Assembly: GCF_009377175.1 (NCBI RefSeq) | Contig: NZ_VJZD01000081.1 | Coordinates: 1 to 35,657 of the forward strand | DNA: 35,657 nucleotides | Direction of reading: 5' to 3' | Source: Streptomyces adustus | GTDB lineage: Bacteria; Actinomycetota; Actinomycetes; Streptomycetales; Streptomycetaceae | Part shown: in pieces, positions 23,012 through 31,497 of the stretch | Numbering within the stretch: position 1 is the first letter of the stretch | How the letters are laid out: every line of letters begins with the position of its first letter | Program-made: the position numbers and the translations under genes | The notes under the pieces: model-generated | Databases searched by the model: none | Told to the model about the DNA's origin: nothing | What the model saw: the letters and a program-made list of their open reading frames with translations, nothing else

Positions 23012-24196
23012 ATGCACCTGCCAGCAACGGACTCTCGGCCACGGGTCCTCCACCTCACCCAACCCGTGGACGGCGGGGTCGCCCGAGTGGTGACCGACCT
23101 GGTGCGGGCCCAGCTCACGGCCGGTCTGCACCTCACGGTCGCCTGCCCGGACGGCGAACTGGCCCGCGCGCTGCGCGCGTCGGGCGCCGACGTACGGCAC
23201 TGGCGCGCGACCAGGTCGCCCGGTCCGGCCCTCGTGCGTGAGGTACGGCAACTCGCCCGGCTGCTCGACGACGTCCGGCCCGACCTGGTGCACGCGCACA
23301 GCGCGAAGGCCGGGCTCGCCGGCCGGATCGCCGTACGAGGGCGGATCCCGACCGTGTTCCAGCCGCACGCCTGGTCGTTCGAGGCGGTCGGCGGCACCGC
23401 GGCGGCGCTCGCGCTGAAGTGGGAGCGATGGGGCGCGCGCTGGGCCTCCCGGGTGGTGTGCGTGAGCGAGGCGGAACGCCTCACGGGTGTGCGCGCCGGT
23501 ATCGCCGGACGGTGGTCGGTGATCCCCAACGGGATCGACCCGGAGCGCTTCGGACCGGCCGCCGCGGACCACCGGCGAGCCGTGCCGGAGGCGGCCGTCG
23601 ACGCGGGGGCTCCGCTGGTCGTCTGTGTGGGGCGGCTGTGCCGGCAGAAGGGCCAGGACATCCTGCTGGACGCCTGGGACGCTGTCCTGCGGCGGGTGCC
23701 GCGGGCCCGGCTGGTGCTGGTCGGCGACGGCCCGGACGGGGACCGGCTGCGCGCCCGCGCACCGCGGTCCGTGCTGTTCACGGGAGCCGTCGCCGACGCC
23801 GTGCCCTGGTACCGGGCCGCCGACCTGGTGGTGCTGCCCTCGCGCTGGGAGGGGATGGCACTGGCCCCGCTGGAGGCGATGGGCTGCGGCCGGCCGGTGG
23901 TGGTGACGGACGTGGACGGCGCCCGCGAGAGCCTGCCGCCCGCCCTGACCGGGCACTGTCTCGTCCCGCCCGGGGACCCGGGGGCGCTGGCCGCCGCCGT
24001 GGCCGGGCTGCTGCTCGACCCGCCGCTGCGCGCGTCGCTCGGCCGGCAGGGGCGTCGGCACGTCCTGTCCGCACACGACGTACGGCGCACGGCCGAGGCC
24101 GTCGCGGCCGTCTACGACGACCTGCTCGGTGCCGGTCGGAACCAGGCAACAGGGCGCGTGGTGCCCTCCGAGTGCAGGGAGTCCATCCACTCGTGA
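23012..24196 (+). CDS. GT4-family glycosyltransferase (first gene of exopolysaccharide operon)
   Basis: 394 aa from ATG 23012 (GAGCGAGGA upstream); a GTG at 22991 would add 7 residues. Two Rossmann domains of GT-B fold: N-terminal LHLTQPVDGGVARVVTDLV and DLVHAHSAKAGLAGR; C-terminal VVCVGRLCRQKGQDILLDAW, VLVGDGPDG, and the nucleotide-sugar EX7E-like region WEGMALAPLEAMGCGRPVV. A cytoplasmic, NDP-sugar-dependent transferase that extends a lipid-linked repeat unit; sugar specificity is not readable. The stop overlaps the GTG start of the next gene (GTGA). First of eight rightward genes. Confidence 0.9.
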   Translation: MHLPATDSRPRVLHLTQPVDGGVARVVTDLVRAQLTAGLHLTVACPDGELARALRASGADVRHWRATRSPGPALVREVRQLARLLDDVRPDLVHAHSAKAGLAGRIAVRGRIPTVFQPHAWSFEAVGGTAAALALKWERWGARWASRVVCVSEAERLTGVRAGIAGRWSVIPNGIDPERFGPAAADHRRAVPEAAVDAGAPLVVCVGRLCRQKGQDILLDAWDAVLRRVPRARLVLVGDGPDGDRLRARAPRSVLFTGAVADAVPWYRAADLVVLPSRWEGMALAPLEAMGCGRPVVVTDVDGARESLPPALTGHCLVPPGDPGALAAAVAGLLLDPPLRASLGRQGRRHVLSAHDVRRTAEAVAAVYDDLLGAGRNQATGRVVPSECRESIHS

Positions 24197-25626
24197 CTGC
24201 GGAAAGTACCGTCCCCTCCCCCGGCGCGCAGCCACGGGACCACGGATCCTCGCCCGTCTCGGTCATGCCCGCGCGCGAGCGCGGCACCGGCTTCCGGTTC
24301 CCCGCCCGCCGGCCCCCGGCGCGGCCCGCCTCCTCGCTTCCGCTGCGGCTCGCGGACCTCGCCGCGGCCTTCGTCGGCGCCTCGGTGCTCGGCGAGGCAC
24401 AGCGCACACCGCTGGTGGTGGCCCTGCTGGTGGGCGCCACGATGCTGCTGCGCGCCGGGCGCATCGGTCCGGTGCGGGGCGTGCTGGACGAACTGCCCGC
24501 CGTCTGCGGGCGGATCGCGGTGGGCTGGCTGGCGCTGGCGGCGCTCGTGGCGGCGTACACGCCGGAGCACGTGCTGTCCGCGCGCACGCTCGTCCTCGGA
24601 GTCCTGGTCCAGTCGGCGGCGGCCTGTCTGGGGCGCGGGATCGCGCACGGGCGGCGGCGCGCCGCGCTGCTGCGGCGCCCGCGTGCCGCACTGGTCATCG
24701 GGCCCGCGGCGACCGCGCAGCGGGTGGCCGCGGCCGTGCTGCGCCATCCGCGGTGCGGGGTGCGGCCGGTGGGGATCGTCGCCGAGCGGACCGAACGGCC
24801 ACAGGGGCAGCAGGGGCTGCCGGTGCTGACGACGGGTCAGGAGGTGCAGCGGGCGCTGATCCAGAACGGGGTGCGCGAGGTGCTCGCCGTCCATCCCTCG
24901 GTCCGCACCGCGCAGGGCCCCCTGCTGCGGGCGCTCGCCGAGTCCGGCTGCACGGTGCGGGAGGTCGACGCGGACTACCCGTCGTACGCGACCCGCGACC
25001 AGCTGGCGGGGTACCCCTGCCGGCGGCTGGACATGGGCGCCCGGCGCCGGGGCAGTCTCGGCAAGAGGACCGTCGACGTGCTGCTGTCGGGGACCGCGTT
25101 GCTGCTGGTCAGCCCGTTGCTGCTGGTGTGCGCGGTGGTACTGCGGATCAGCGACGGACCCGGGGTGGTGTTCCGCCAGGAGCGCATCGGCAAGGGCGGG
25201 CGCCCCTTCACGCTGCTGAAGTTCCGCACCCACCGTCCCGTCGACGAGCACGAGGCGGCCACCCGCTGGAGCGTGGCCGGCGAGCCGGAGATGAGCCGCT
25301 TCTGCCGCTTCCTGCGCCAGACCTCGCTGGACGAGCTGCTCCAACTGTTCAACGTGCTGTCCGGCGACATGAGCCTGGTCGGCCCACGGCCGGAACGCCC
25401 GTACTTCGTGGCCCAGTTCAGCCAGCACCACCCGGGTTACGCGGCCCGCCACCGGATGCCGACCGGTATCACCGGACTGGCCCAGATCAACGGACTGCGC
25501 GGCGACACCTCGATCGAGGACCGGGCCCGCTTCGACAACGCCTACATCGACAACTGGTCGCTGTGGCAGGACATCTGCATCCTGCTGCGCACCGCGGCCG
25601 CGCTCGTGCGGCCGACCGGGAGCTGA
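24193..25626 (+). CDS. Polyprenyl-phosphate sugar-phosphate transferase (initiating enzyme)
   Basis: 477 aa. Several N-terminal membrane segments (about 50-160), a Rossmann-like middle domain (about 160-280), and the conserved C-terminal bacterial sugar-transferase domain (290-477). Motifs: GKRTVDVLLS, FRQERIGKGGRPFTLLKFRT, QTSLDELLQLFNVLSGDMSLVGPRPE and GITGLAQINGLRG, with the catalytic Asp-Glu pair visible. It transfers sugar-1-P from an NDP-sugar to undecaprenyl phosphate (WcaJ/WbaP-type), the first committed step of the repeat unit. The GTG start overlaps the preceding stop; 5 nt separate it from the next gene. Confidence 0.92.
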   Translation: MTAESTVPSPGAQPRDHGSSPVSVMPARERGTGFRFPARRPPARPASSLPLRLADLAAAFVGASVLGEAQRTPLVVALLVGATMLLRAGRIGPVRGVLDELPAVCGRIAVGWLALAALVAAYTPEHVLSARTLVLGVLVQSAAACLGRGIAHGRRRAALLRRPRAALVIGPAATAQRVAAAVLRHPRCGVRPVGIVAERTERPQGQQGLPVLTTGQEVQRALIQNGVREVLAVHPSVRTAQGPLLRALAESGCTVREVDADYPSYATRDQLAGYPCRRLDMGARRRGSLGKRTVDVLLSGTALLLVSPLLLVCAVVLRISDGPGVVFRQERIGKGGRPFTLLKFRTHRPVDEHEAATRWSVAGEPEMSRFCRFLRQTSLDELLQLFNVLSGDMSLVGPRPERPYFVAQFSQHHPGYAARHRMPTGITGLAQINGLRGDTSIEDRARFDNAYIDNWSLWQDICILLRTAAALVRPTGS

Positions 25627-25631
25627 CGACG

Positions 25632-27020
25632 ATGAGCCTCGCCCCGACCCCGGTCCGCTCCGCGCGGCCGGCCCCGAAGGCCCTCGGGAAGCTCTCCCGG
25701 AAGGTCTCCCCGGTGCTGCCCGTGGTGGCCGTGCTCGCCCTGCTCGCGCTGCCCGTCTCCCCCGGTGGGGAGGGCGGCGCGGGCCCGGCCGACGCGCTGT
25801 CCGCGCTGGTGGTCGCGTTCTGCGTGGTGCGCCTCGCACGGCAGCGGCGGCGCCCGCTGTCGCCGCTCGCCGCGGTGGTGCTGGGGCTGCCGGTCGTCGG
25901 GCTGGCGGTCGCCGCGCTGGGCGCGTCCTCGCCGGGGGCCGCGGTCACCGGCCTGGGCCGCTACCTCCAGGTCTTCGTGCTGGTCCCGGCGGCCGTCCTG
26001 CTGCTGATCCGGGGCCGGTCCGACTTCCGGCTGCTGGCCTGGTCGTTCGTGGCACTCGCCGGGTGGCAGGGGGCGGTCGGCGTGCACCAGTACGTCACCG
26101 GGACCGGTGCCTCGTACCAGGGCGAGGAGATCCGCGCGGTCGGCACCTTCGGGCCGCAGGACGTGATGGGCATGGCGACCGTGGTCTCCTTCGGTCTCGT
26201 GTGCGCGCTGGGTCTGGCGCTCGGGCGCACACCGCTGCGGCAACGACTGGCCGCCGCGGCCTGCGCGCTGGCGCTGCTGCTGCCGCTCGCGCTGTCCTTC
26301 AGCCGCGGGGCGTGGATCGCCACGGCGCTGACCTGCGTCGTCCAGCTGCTCCTGGCCGGGCTGCGGCGCGCGCTGCGGGTGGGCGCCGCGGTGGCCGCCG
26401 CGGGCGTGATCCTGCTGGGCGGCTTCGGGGTCGGTACGGCGATGCTCCAGGAGCGGATCAACAGCATCACCCAGGTGACGGACGCGCCCGACCAGTCGGT
26501 GACCGACCGGTACACCCTGTGGGCTGCGGCCGCCGGGATGTGGCGGGAGCGACCGCTGACCGGCGTGGGACTGAAGGGCTTCCCCGACCACCGGGACGCG
26601 CACGCGTCGCTGGCGCTGTCGTCGGGCAGCGACACGGAGGGCGCGGGCTCCGCGTTCCGCAGGCAGCCGCTGCTGTCCCCGCACAACATGTACCTGCTGG
26701 TGCTGGCCGAGCAGGGGCTGATCGGGCTGCTGGCGCTCGCCGGGAGCTGGCTGGCGCTGCTGGTGTGCGGGCTGCGGGGGCTGCTGCGGGTGCGCGCGGC
26801 CGGTCCGGGCGCGGACTGCGCGCTGGTCGCCTGCGGGCTGCTGGTGTGGCAGCTCGTCGACTTCCTGTACGCCGACATCGGCGGCCCCTCCACCGTGCTG
26901 ACCGCGGTCTGCTTCGGGCTGGTGGCCTGGTGGTCGCTGGCCGGCGACGAGCGCGAGCGGCGTCCGGCGCACCTGCCGGTGCTCGCGGGCCGGCCGGCCG
27001 AGGAGGCCGGGGCGCGATGA
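25632..27020 (+). CDS. O-antigen ligase / Wzy-like polymerase family membrane protein
   Basis: 462 aa with about ten hydrophobic segments. It has the O-antigen ligase/Wzy signature: a large periplasm-side loop (about 270-340) containing TDRYTLWAAAAGMWRERPLTGVGLKGF and LLSPHNMYLLVLAEQGLIGLLAL, including the H-N pair typical of WaaL/Wzy. It is predicted to polymerise or transfer lipid-linked repeat units on the outer face of the membrane. The start ATG 25632 lies 5 nt after the sugar transferase stop, and its end overlaps the next start by 4 nt. Confidence 0.87.
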   Translation: MSLAPTPVRSARPAPKALGKLSRKVSPVLPVVAVLALLALPVSPGGEGGAGPADALSALVVAFCVVRLARQRRRPLSPLAAVVLGLPVVGLAVAALGASSPGAAVTGLGRYLQVFVLVPAAVLLLIRGRSDFRLLAWSFVALAGWQGAVGVHQYVTGTGASYQGEEIRAVGTFGPQDVMGMATVVSFGLVCALGLALGRTPLRQRLAAAACALALLLPLALSFSRGAWIATALTCVVQLLLAGLRRALRVGAAVAAAGVILLGGFGVGTAMLQERINSITQVTDAPDQSVTDRYTLWAAAAGMWRERPLTGVGLKGFPDHRDAHASLALSSGSDTEGAGSAFRRQPLLSPHNMYLLVLAEQGLIGLLALAGSWLALLVCGLRGLLRVRAAGPGADCALVACGLLVWQLVDFLYADIGGPSTVLTAVCFGLVAWWSLAGDERERRPAHLPVLAGRPAEEAGAR

Positions 27021-28795
27021 CGGTGACACCTTCCGGGCCGCCCCGGGCCGGCCGGTCGCGCTGGACCCGCCGGTCGCGTCGGGCCGAGCGGTCGCACCGG
27101 GGTGACACCGAGGGCAGGGGCGACACGGAGAGCAGGGGTGGCACGGGGGGCAAGGTCTCCGTACCGGCGGCCCGGTCCGCGCCCACTGTCCCGGACGGGA
27201 GCGACAACGCCTCCGTCACCCGGCGGTTCCTCGCCAGGGCCGCGCTCGTCACGGCGGCGCTGTCCGTCGCCGGGTCGCTGCTCGGGCTGGTGCGCGACCA
27301 GGCGCTGGCCCGGCTGTTCGGGGCGGGCAGCGAGACGGACGCCTTCCTGGTCGCCTGGACCGTGCCGGAGTTCGCGGCCACGCTGCTCATCGAGGACGGG
27401 CTGGCGATCGCGCTGATCCCGGCGTTCAGCATGGCGCTGGCCCGGCGGGCGCAGGGCATGCCGGGCGACCCGGTGCGGGCGCTGGTCGCCACCACCCTGC
27501 CCCGGCTGTCGCTCGGCTTCGCCGCGGTCTCCGGCCTGCTGATCGGCGCCGCCCCCCAGCTCGTCGCGGCCCTGGCCCCCGGCCTGCCCGATCCCGCGCT
27601 CGCCGTCGACTGCACCCGGCTCACCGCGACCTGCGTCCTGAGTTTCGGACTCGCCGGTTACTCCAGCGCGGCCCTGCGGGCGCACCGCCGCTTCCTGGCC
27701 CCGGCGGCGATCTACGTCGTCCACAACACCGGGATCATCACCGGGATGTTGGTGCTCGGCGGGCGCTGGGGGGTGCGTTCGGCGGCGGCGGGGGTCGCGG
27801 CCGGCGGCTTCCTGATGGTGCTGGCGCAGCTTCCTTCGCTGCTGCGGCAGTTGCGACGCAAGAGCGCGGACGAGGGCGCGGGCGAGGGCAGGAGCGAGGC
27901 TCTTCCGGAGTCGGGCGGCGGGCCGATGGGCTCCGTCCTGCTCGCCAGCGTCCTGCTCTTCGCCCTGTGCCGCCAGTCGCAGGTCCTCGTCGAGCGCTTC
28001 CTCGCCTCCGGTCTCCCGGCCGGCGCCATCTCGCACCTGAACTACGCCCAGAAGGTGGCGCAGATCCCGATGACGCTGTCGCTGATGCTGTGCACGGTCA
28101 CCTTCCCGGTGGTCGCGCGGGCCCTGGCCGACGGCGACACCGAGCGGGCCCGCGACCGGGTCGAACGGGACCTGGCGCTGGCCGCGTGCGTGGTGCTGCT
28201 GGGCACCGCCACCGTCGTGGCGTGCGCTCCGCAGTTGGTCGAACTGCTTTTCCAGCGCGGCGCGTTCACCGCGTCGGACACCTCGGCGACGGCGGCCGTG
28301 ATGCGGGTGTACGCGCTCGGGCTGCTCGGCCAGACCCTGGTGGGAGCGCTGGTGCGCTCGTACTTCTCGGCAGGGCGGGCCAGTTGGTACCCGCTCGGCG
28401 CGATGGCCGCGGGGCTGGTCACGACCGCCTCGGTCGGCGCGTGGATGGTGGGCCGCTGGGGGGTCGTCGGGATCGCCGCCGCCAACGCCTTCGGCATCAC
28501 CCTCACGGCCGCGCTGCTGCTGGTGGGCCTCGGCTCGCGCAGTGTCCCGGTGCGCACCGGGCGGGTGCTGCGTGAGCTGGCCAAGCCGGTGCGCGCCGCG
28601 GCGATCGCCACGGCGGCCGGCCTGTTGGCCGCGAGCCGCCCGGCCTCCGCGTCCGCCGGGCTCGCGGCCGGCGCGGCGACCGTGGTCTGCGTCTTCGTCC
28701 TGGTCGGCCTGGCCCTGGGCGCCCAGGGCTTCGCCCCCGCACTGAGATCCGTATGTTCCGCGACCCGAAGGCTTGCGCATGGCCTCTTCCGCTGA
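27017..28795 (+). CDS. MurJ/MVF-family lipid-linked glycan flippase
   Basis: 592 aa with about 12-14 membrane segments of the MOP superfamily: SVAGSLLGLVRDQALARLFGAGSETDAFLVAWTVPEF (conserved first segment), FSMALARR, KVAQIPMTLSLMLCTVTFPVVARAL, LLFQRGAFTASD and ANAFGITLTAALLLVGL. It is likely to flip an undecaprenyl-linked oligosaccharide outward (the Wzx role), in keeping with the neighbouring PNPT and Wzy genes. A disordered Arg/Gly-rich N-terminus of about 65 residues precedes the first helix. The family is also the MurJ lipid II flippase, but the operon points to a polysaccharide. The start overlaps the previous stop (ATGA). Confidence 0.87.
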   Translation: MTVTPSGPPRAGRSRWTRRSRRAERSHRGDTEGRGDTESRGGTGGKVSVPAARSAPTVPDGSDNASVTRRFLARAALVTAALSVAGSLLGLVRDQALARLFGAGSETDAFLVAWTVPEFAATLLIEDGLAIALIPAFSMALARRAQGMPGDPVRALVATTLPRLSLGFAAVSGLLIGAAPQLVAALAPGLPDPALAVDCTRLTATCVLSFGLAGYSSAALRAHRRFLAPAAIYVVHNTGIITGMLVLGGRWGVRSAAAGVAAGGFLMVLAQLPSLLRQLRRKSADEGAGEGRSEALPESGGGPMGSVLLASVLLFALCRQSQVLVERFLASGLPAGAISHLNYAQKVAQIPMTLSLMLCTVTFPVVARALADGDTERARDRVERDLALAACVVLLGTATVVACAPQLVELLFQRGAFTASDTSATAAVMRVYALGLLGQTLVGALVRSYFSAGRASWYPLGAMAAGLVTTASVGAWMVGRWGVVGIAAANAFGITLTAALLLVGLGSRSVPVRTGRVLRELAKPVRAAAIATAAGLLAASRPASASAGLAAGAATVVCVFVLVGLALGAQGFAPALRSVCSATRRLAHGLFR

Positions 28796-29621
28796 CTCCG
28801 CCGTCCCGACCACCGTCTCCCCCGGGCACCCCGGCTCCCTCGAACCCGCCGTCTCTCCCGAGACCGCCGTCTCCGACGGGCCCGTCCGGGATGCCGGGCG
28901 GACCGGTGCCGCCCCCGTCCCGTTCGTCGCGATGTACCACTCCGTGGGCGACTGCTCCGACGACCCCTACCGCGTCACCGTCACCCCGGACCGGCTGGAA
29001 CGACAGCTGGACTGGCTCGGCCGGCGTGGCCTGACGGGCGTGTCCATGGCCGCGCTGCTCGCCGCCCGGGGCCGCGGGCGGGGCCGGGGCCTGGTCGGGC
29101 TCACCTTCGACGACGGGTACGCCGACTTCGTCGAGCACGCCCTGCCCCGGCTGCGCCGCCGGGGCTTCGGCGCCACCCTCTTCGTACTGCCGGGCCGGCT
29201 CGGCGGCGACAACGCCTGGGACCCGCTCGGCCCGCGTAAACCGCTGCTGACCGCGGAGGGCATCCGGCACGCCGCAGCCGAGGGCGTCGAGATCGGCTCG
29301 CACGGGCTGACCCACGTCGACCTGACCACGGCGGACGACCTCACCCTGAAGCGCGAGACCGCCGAGAGCAGAGCAGCGCTCACGGAGCTGACCGGGGCTC
29401 CGGTCGACGGCTTCTGCTACCCGTACGGCACGGTCGACCGGCGTGCCGTCGACGCCGTACGGGACGCCGGGTACGACTACGCCTGCGCGATCGATCCCGG
29501 CCCGCTGGGCGGCCGTCTGGCCCTGCCCCGCGTGCACATCGGTCAGAACGACGGTGCCGTACGCCTGTTCCTGAAACACCGGCTGCACCGGCTGCGCCGC
29601 CGACCCGTCGAGGGGCTGTGA
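28779..29621 (+). CDS. NodB-type polysaccharide deacetylase (CE4)
   Basis: 280 aa. Disordered Ser/Pro-rich N-terminal 45 residues, then a CE4 domain: metal-binding D111-D112 in LTFDDGYAD, H175 and H179 in SHGLTHVDL, and the GFCYPYG segment. Presumed Zn-dependent removal of N-acetyl groups from a glycan, perhaps making amino sugars with positive charge. No clear signal peptide, so it may act in the cytoplasm on the repeat unit or be exported by an unseen route. ATG at 28779 (GAAGG upstream) overlaps the flippase end by 17 bp. Confidence 0.88.
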   Translation: MASSADSAVPTTVSPGHPGSLEPAVSPETAVSDGPVRDAGRTGAAPVPFVAMYHSVGDCSDDPYRVTVTPDRLERQLDWLGRRGLTGVSMAALLAARGRGRGRGLVGLTFDDGYADFVEHALPRLRRRGFGATLFVLPGRLGGDNAWDPLGPRKPLLTAEGIRHAAAEGVEIGSHGLTHVDLTTADDLTLKRETAESRAALTELTGAPVDGFCYPYGTVDRRAVDAVRDAGYDYACAIDPGPLGGRLALPRVHIGQNDGAVRLFLKHRLHRLRRRPVEGL

Positions 29622-30844
29622 TGAAGGCCCTGCACATCATCACCGGACTCGGCGTGGGCGGCGCCGAGCAGCAACTGCGGCTGCTGCTACGCCATCTGCC
29701 CGTCGACTGCGACGTCGTGACGCTCACCGACCCCGGCGCGGTCGCCGACGGACTGGTCGCCGACGGGGTGCGCGTCGTCCACCTCGGGATGAGCGGCAAC
29801 CGCGACCTGGCGGCGGTGCCGCGGCTGGTCCGGCTCATCCGCAGGGGCCGCTACGACCTCGTCCACACCCACCTCTACCGCGCCTGTCTCTACGGCCGGC
29901 TGGCCGCCCGGCTCGCGGGCGTGCGCACGATCGTCGCCACCGAGCACTCGCTCGGCGACTCCCGGATCGAGGGCCGCAGGCTGACCCGGGGGGTGCGTGC
30001 CCTCTACCTCGCCGGGGAGCGGCTGGGCACCACGACCGTCGCCGTCTCCCCCACGGTCGCCGACCGGCTGAAGCGCTGGGGCGTGCCCGCCCCGCGCATC
30101 GAGGTCGTCCCCAACGGCATCGACCTGGCCCGCTTCCGCTTCGACCCGATCCAGCGGCAGCGCACCCGACGGCGCCTCGGTCTGCCCGAGGGCGCCTACG
30201 TCGTCGGCGGCATCGGCCGGCTCGTCGCCGGCAAGCGCTTCGACGTCCTGGTCCGTGCGCTCGCCGAACTCCCCGGCGACTGCTGGCTGCTGCTGGTCGG
30301 CGGCGGCCCCGAGGAGAGCGTGCTGCGCCGCATCGCCCACGAGGCCCGGGTCGCGGACCGGGTGCTGTTCACCGGCGAACGCCCCAGTGCGCCCGACGGC
30401 TCCCCAGGACCCGACCTGCCCTCGCTCACCGCCGCGATGGACCTGCTGGCCTCGCCGTCCCCCGAGGAGGCCTTCGGGCTGGCGGTAGTCGAGGCGCTGG
30501 CCTGTGGGCTGCCCGTGCGCTACGCCTCCTGCCCGGCGATCGAGGACCTGCCGCCGCACACCGCGCCCGGCGCCGTGCGTGTGACGGGCGGCGCCGAGGC
30601 GTTCGCCCGGGCGCTCGCCGAGGCCCGCGCCCGGGGTCCGCATCCGCGCACCGCCCCGGAAGCCGCCCGGCACTACGGCATCGAGCGCAGCGCCGCCCGG
30701 CTCATGGGCGTCTACACGGCGGCCCTCTCCGGCCGGGCCGCCTCGCTCCCTCCCCCGCTCTCTCCGTTCTCTTCGCTCCCTCAGCCCCCTCTGTCACCTC
30801 AGCCCCCGCAGTCCCCGTCGCCTCAGGAAGCCAGCACCTCATGA
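29621..30844 (+). CDS. GT4-family glycosyltransferase
   Basis: 407 aa, GT-B fold: N-terminal HIITGLGVGGAEQQLRLLLR (donor/acceptor loop), DLVHTHLYRACLYGRLAARLAG, EVVPNGIDLARF; C-terminal GGIGRLVAGKRFDVLVRAL, LLVGGGPEE and EAFGLAVVEALACGLPV. An added tail of about 35 residues is Pro/Ser-rich (SLPPPLSPFSSLPQPPLSPQ) and probably disordered. NDP-sugar transferase adding another sugar of the repeat unit, with unknown specificity. The ATG at 29621 overlaps the previous stop by 1 nt and its own stop overlaps the next start (ATGA). Confidence 0.9.
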   Translation: MKALHIITGLGVGGAEQQLRLLLRHLPVDCDVVTLTDPGAVADGLVADGVRVVHLGMSGNRDLAAVPRLVRLIRRGRYDLVHTHLYRACLYGRLAARLAGVRTIVATEHSLGDSRIEGRRLTRGVRALYLAGERLGTTTVAVSPTVADRLKRWGVPAPRIEVVPNGIDLARFRFDPIQRQRTRRRLGLPEGAYVVGGIGRLVAGKRFDVLVRALAELPGDCWLLLVGGGPEESVLRRIAHEARVADRVLFTGERPSAPDGSPGPDLPSLTAAMDLLASPSPEEAFGLAVVEALACGLPVRYASCPAIEDLPPHTAPGAVRVTGGAEAFARALAEARARGPHPRTAPEAARHYGIERSAARLMGVYTAALSGRAASLPPPLSPFSSLPQPPLSPQPPQSPSPQEASTS

Positions 30845-31497
30845 CCGAGAACCCGACCGGACCACACCGCCCGGCCTCCGTCCACTCCCGCCCCCGGTCC
30901 CTGCCCGTCTGGACCCTGCTCGCGTCCGGCGTCCTGGCCGGCGGCCTGCTCGGCGGCGCTTACGGCGTCGTCGAACCACCGTCGTACACGGCCACGGCGT
31001 ACGTCGTCGCCGTGCCCACGGAGAAGTCCGACCCGGCGGCCGCGCTCGGCTTCGCCCAGGCGTACGGGCGGGTCGCCACACAGCTCGCGGTACTCGGGGA
31101 CGCGCAGGTCAGGGCGGGCGTCTCGGCGAAGGTGCTCCAGGCGAGCGTGCAGACGGCGACCTCGCCGGACGCCCCGATGGTCGCCGTCACGGCCACCTCC
31201 TCCCGTCCGGCCCAGGCCGCCGACATGGCCAACGCCGTCGCCTTCGCCCTGACCCGGCACGCCGACGACAGCAAGGACGCCACGCATGTCGAGCTCCAGC
31301 AGTTCGCCCGGGCGGTCCGGCCGGGTTCCCCGTCCTCGGCATCCCCTGTGGTGACCGGCCTGGTGGGCGCGAGCGCGGGCGGCCTGCTGGGCGGACTGCT
31401 GCTGCTGGTACGGCCCCGGCGGACCCCCCAGGAGCCGCCCCGGTCCGCCTCCGTACCCGGGCCGGCCCTGGCCGCCGACCTGCACGGAAAGCTGTGA
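30841..31497 (+). CDS. Wzz-like polysaccharide chain-length/export protein
   Basis: 218 aa, membrane protein of two segments (about 21-44 and 170-190) with an extracytoplasmic domain between (SYTATAYVVAVPTEKSDPAAAL ... FAQAYGRV ... LTRHADDSKDATHVELQQFARAV). This is the layout of PCP/Wzz proteins that set chain length, but it is short, has no C-terminal BY-kinase domain, and the cytoplasmic tail is Pro/Arg-rich. A partner kinase is not seen in the window. The start overlaps the preceding stop, and its end overlaps the GTG of the next gene. Confidence 0.75.
   Translation: MTENPTGPHRPASVHSRPRSLPVWTLLASGVLAGGLLGGAYGVVEPPSYTATAYVVAVPTEKSDPAAALGFAQAYGRVATQLAVLGDAQVRAGVSAKVLQASVQTATSPDAPMVAVTATSSRPAQAADMANAVAFALTRHADDSKDATHVELQQFARAVRPGSPSSASPVVTGLVGASAGGLLGGLLLLVRPRRTPQEPPRSASVPGPALAADLHGKL

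Noticed and set aside
23419..24192. Upstream extension of the sugar transferase frame through the glycosyltransferase gene
   Set aside because: Overlaps a well-supported GT4 gene in another frame; GTG 24193 overlaps its stop as in the rest of the operon.
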